From Desulfuromonas sp. (GTDB taxonomy: Bacteria > Desulfobacterota > Desulfuromonadia > Desulfuromonadales > SZUA-401), in NCBI GenBank assembly GCA_002869605.1, contig PKUI01000187.1:1-24872 (forward strand): a stretch of 24,872 nucleotides of DNA. The letters run 5' to 3'. This document shows positions 22,924-24,872 of the stretch, one piece after another. Position 1 is the stretch's first letter. Every line of letters begins with the position of its first letter. Position numbers and translations under genes: made by a program. Below the pieces are notes generated by a model. The model did no database searches, had not been told where the DNA came from, and saw nothing but the letters and a program-made list of their open reading frames with translations.

Positions 22924-22957
22924 GTCAGCCCCTCCCGGTGAGGGGCTGACCCTTTTC
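22924..22957 (+). terminator. Hairpin between binding-protein and permease genes (attenuator)
   Basis: An 11-bp perfect stem (GTCAGCCCCTC and complement) with a five-base loop is followed by CCTTTTC, 20 bases after the binding-protein stop. It resembles a leaky intrinsic terminator that leaves the binding protein in excess over the membrane parts. Confidence 0.75.
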
Positions 22958-22973
22958 GGAAAGTCCGCTTAGC

Positions 22974-23930
22974 GTGAAGAACGGCAACCATTGGATCTGG
23001 AAACTGCTGCTGGCCAGCATCCTGCTGCTGACCGCTGCCAGCATGTGGGGGGCGACCAAACGCGTCGACTACACCTGGCGCTGGGACCGCGTTCCCCAGT
23101 ACTTCCTCTACCACGACGAAGACGCGATCAAGGCCCCGGACGACGCCACAGTGGTCAACATCATCGAAGCGGGCGACGAAACCCAGGTCGAACTGCGCAG
23201 CGATGATGGTGAGACCTTGCGGTTAAGTATCGACAGCGGCACCCTGCGGGTAAAACAGGGCGAAGAGCTGTTCGAGGACGACACCCTCGGATTCGTCGCC
23301 GCATGGCACGTCGGACCGCTGGTCAAGGGGCTATGGGTTACACTCTACCTCTCACTGTTCTCGAGCATCCTCGGCCTGGCCTTGGGGCTGGTCACCGGGC
23401 TGTGCCGCATCTCGCGCAACTACACGCTGCGCAGCCTCTCCACCCTCTACGTCGAGCTGATCCGCGGCACCCCGCTGCTGGTACAGATCTTCATCTTCTA
23501 CTTCTTCATCGGCACGGTCCTCGACCTCGACCGCATCGTCGCCGGCATCGGGGCACTGGGCATCTTCGCCGGCGCCTACATCGCCGAGATCGTACGCGCC
23601 GGCATCCAGTCGATCCCGAAAGGGCAGATGGAAGCGGCCCGCTCGCTCGGCATGACCCTGCCGCAGGCGATGTGCCACATCATCCTGCCACAGGCCTTCA
23701 AGCGCACCCTGCCGCCGATGGCCGGACAGTTCATCAGCCTGATCAAGGACTCCTCGCTGGTCTCGGTCATCGCCATCACCGACCTGACCAAGAGCGGCCG
23801 CGAGGTCATCACCTCCTCGTTCGCCACCTTCGAGGTCTGGTTCGTGGTCGCGGCCCTTTACCTGATCGTCACCTCGCTGCTCTCGCAGGTGGTCTTCTGG
23901 CTCGAACGGAGGCTCGCAATCAGTGATTGA
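22974..23930 (+). CDS. Polar amino acid ABC transporter permease with N-terminal extracytoplasmic insert
   Basis: A 318-aa permease starting at a GTG (22974), with only a weak SD. After TM1 (about residues 8-26) comes an unusual extracytoplasmic stretch of about 80 residues ([10 protein letters not shown], then beta-rich segments such as [18 protein letters not shown]). The canonical HisMQ-type permease then begins (about 112-318), with [12 protein letters not shown], the EAA loop [13 protein letters not shown] and [17 protein letters not shown]. Ordinary HisM/GlnP proteins are about 220 aa and lack the insert. The stop overlaps the ATPase gene by 8 bp. Confidence 0.92.
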   Translation: MKNGNHWIWKLLLASILLLTAASMWGATKRVDYTWRWDRVPQYFLYHDEDAIKAPDDATVVNIIEAGDETQVELRSDDGETLRLSIDSGTLRVKQGEELFEDDTLGFVAAWHVGPLVKGLWVTLYLSLFSSILGLALGLVTGLCRISRNYTLRSLSTLYVELIRGTPLLVQIFIFYFFIGTVLDLDRIVAGIGALGIFAGAYIAEIVRAGIQSIPKGQMEAARSLGMTLPQAMCHIILPQAFKRTLPPMAGQFISLIKDSSLVSVIAITDLTKSGREVITSSFATFEVWFVVAALYLIVTSLLSQVVFWLERRLAISD

Positions 23931-24657
23931 TGCACGCAACGTACAGAAAATTTTCACCGGCCGCGGCCAGGAGGTGCGCGCCGTCGACGACGTCTCCGCC
24001 CACATCGACAAGGGGGAGGTGGTGGTCATCATCGGCCCCTCCGGTAGCGGCAAGTCGACCTTCCTGCGCTGTCTCAACGGCCTCGAGAGCTTCGACGCCG
24101 GGCACGTGGTAATCGACGGCATGGACCTCGCAGACCGCAAGGTCAACATCAACAAGGTGCGCGCCGAGGTCGGCATGGTCTTCCAGCAGTTCAACCTCTT
24201 CCCACACAAGAGCGTGCTCGAGAACGTCACCCTCGCCCAGCGCGTGGTGCGCAACCGCAACCGCGCCGCGTCCGAATTGAAGGCCCGCCAGCTGCTGGCC
24301 AAGGTCGGCATCGCCGAGAAAGAGAGCGAGTACCCCTCGCACCTCTCCGGCGGCCAACAGCAGCGCGTCGCCATCGCCCGTGCGCTGGCCATGGAACCGA
24401 AGGTGATGCTGTTCGACGAGCCGACCAGCGCCCTCGACCCGGAGATGGTCGGCGAAGTCCTCGACGTCATGAAGCAGCTCGCCCGCGAAGGGATGACCAT
24501 GGTTGTGGTCACCCACGAGATGGGCTTCGCCCGCGAAGTCGCCGACCGGGTGCTGTTCATGGATTCGGGCAAGCTGATCGAGGAAGGAACGCCAGAGCAC
24601 TTCTTCACCAGTCCCCAGGAGGAGCGGACCAAGCTGTTTCTCAGTCAGGTTTTGTAG
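23923..24657 (+). CDS. glnQ: Polar amino acid ABC transporter ATPase (GlnQ/HisP family)
   Basis: A 244-aa ATPase. The start is the GTG at 23923, overlapping the permease stop, with GGAGG ten bases upstream. It has Walker [10 protein letters not shown], the Q-loop [10 protein letters not shown], the signature [15 protein letters not shown], Walker [14 protein letters not shown] and the His switch VTHEMGFA, the exact pattern of the GlnQ/HisP family. It powers the importer formed with the two preceding genes. The symbol reflects the family; glutamine as substrate is not shown. Confidence 0.95.
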   Translation: MIDARNVQKIFTGRGQEVRAVDDVSAHIDKGEVVVIIGPSGSGKSTFLRCLNGLESFDAGHVVIDGMDLADRKVNINKVRAEVGMVFQQFNLFPHKSVLENVTLAQRVVRNRNRAASELKARQLLAKVGIAEKESEYPSHLSGGQQQRVAIARALAMEPKVMLFDEPTSALDPEMVGEVLDVMKQLAREGMTMVVVTHEMGFAREVADRVLFMDSGKLIEEGTPEHFFTSPQEERTKLFLSQVL

Positions 24658-24684
24658 GGAGAACGTGACATAATGCGAAAAACG

Positions 24685-24712
24685 CGGACGCCATGAGGCG
24701 TCCGTTTTGCTT
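24685..24712 (+). terminator. Intrinsic terminator of the amino acid ABC operon
   Basis: An 8-bp GC-rich stem (CGGACGCC and complement) with a four-base loop is followed by TTTTGCTTT. It is 27 bases after the ATPase stop and is canonical. Confidence 0.9.
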
Positions 24713-24755
24713 TGCTCATTGCAACGTCAACTTCGCCGGGGGCACCCGGCAGCGC

Positions 24756-24787
24756 CTTACTTTTCTTGCTTGCCCAAGAAAAGTAAG
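24756..24787. repeat. Inverted repeat CTTACTTTTCTTG-N6-CAAGAAAAGTAAG
   Basis: Perfect 13-bp arms with a six-base centre. The flanking text (GCAAAAGAAGGCACCCC) matches a dispersed intergenic repeat I recall from many proteobacterial genomes. The rest of 24713-24872 has no ORF or other signal I can support. Confidence 0.7.
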
Positions 24788-24872
24788 CAAAAGAAGGCAC
24801 CCCGAACTCCGTCACCCGACGATCCGGTGCTCTCGCTAGCGGGAAGTTTTAATCCTTCCGGCGACCATATCG

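Overview
The window is about 25 kb of GC-rich (roughly 60%) DNA from an anaerobic or facultative bacterium. It most resembles the Desulfuromonadales/Geobacterales (Desulfuromonas, Pelobacter, Geobacter relatives). The reasons are a TIGR04442-like protein of a type I associate with that group, a NikR whose DNA-reading strand carries the Arg-Gly-Ser triad described for Geobacter, an oxygen-sensitive class III ribonucleotide reductase, use of selenocysteine, and a complete liv operon. The organism assignment is inference from gene content. There is no rRNA, tRNA, CRISPR array, prophage or insertion sequence.

Layout. (1) 1-5.5 kb, + strand: the 3' end of a metallo-beta-lactamase-fold phosphodiesterase, the TIGR04442-like protein and a paralogous elongation factor G. 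A J-domain protein converges on the EF-G, and the two stop codons share a CTAG. (2) 5.5-6.5 kb: two small membrane proteins closed by an intrinsic terminator. (3) 6.5-12.9 kb: a nickel and deoxynucleotide block. A CbiM/PDGLE permease and nikR lie on the - strand, and nrdD, a separate 48-aa glycyl-radical gene, nrdG, cbiQ and cbiO on the + strand. The nickel ECF transporter is thus split around the anaerobic RNR genes. Two NrdR-like boxes 32 bp apart precede nrdD, and a recurrent GTGCTAC motif (candidate NikR half-site) sits in every control region of the block. (4) 12.95-13.07 kb: a 121-bp imperfect palindrome. (5) 13.1-15.5 kb, - strand: a tight operon of a DsbC-like thiol protein with an added CxxCH motif, an AhpD-like selenoprotein and a membrane diguanylate cyclase. 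(6) 15.7-20.8 kb, - strand: livKHMGF, a branched-chain amino acid ABC importer. (7) 20.8-21.8 kb: an EamA/DMT exporter. (8) 21.8-24.7 kb, + strand: a 51-aa zinc-ribbon protein and a polar amino acid ABC importer, closed by a terminator. The window ends in non-coding DNA with a repeat.

Two systems deserve most attention. First, the class III RNR is encoded in two pieces: the catalytic chain ends inside the C-terminal zinc site, and the glycyl-radical loop (RVCGFF) is a separate small gene with its own strong ribosome binding site. This recalls GrcA/YfiD, the spare glycyl-radical domain of pyruvate formate-lyase. Second, the gene at 14392-14661 looks broken by an in-frame TGA. That TGA lies exactly at the second redox cysteine of the AhpD signature and is followed by a perfect GGUC-loop hairpin, so it is very probably a selenocysteine codon in a CxxU active site.
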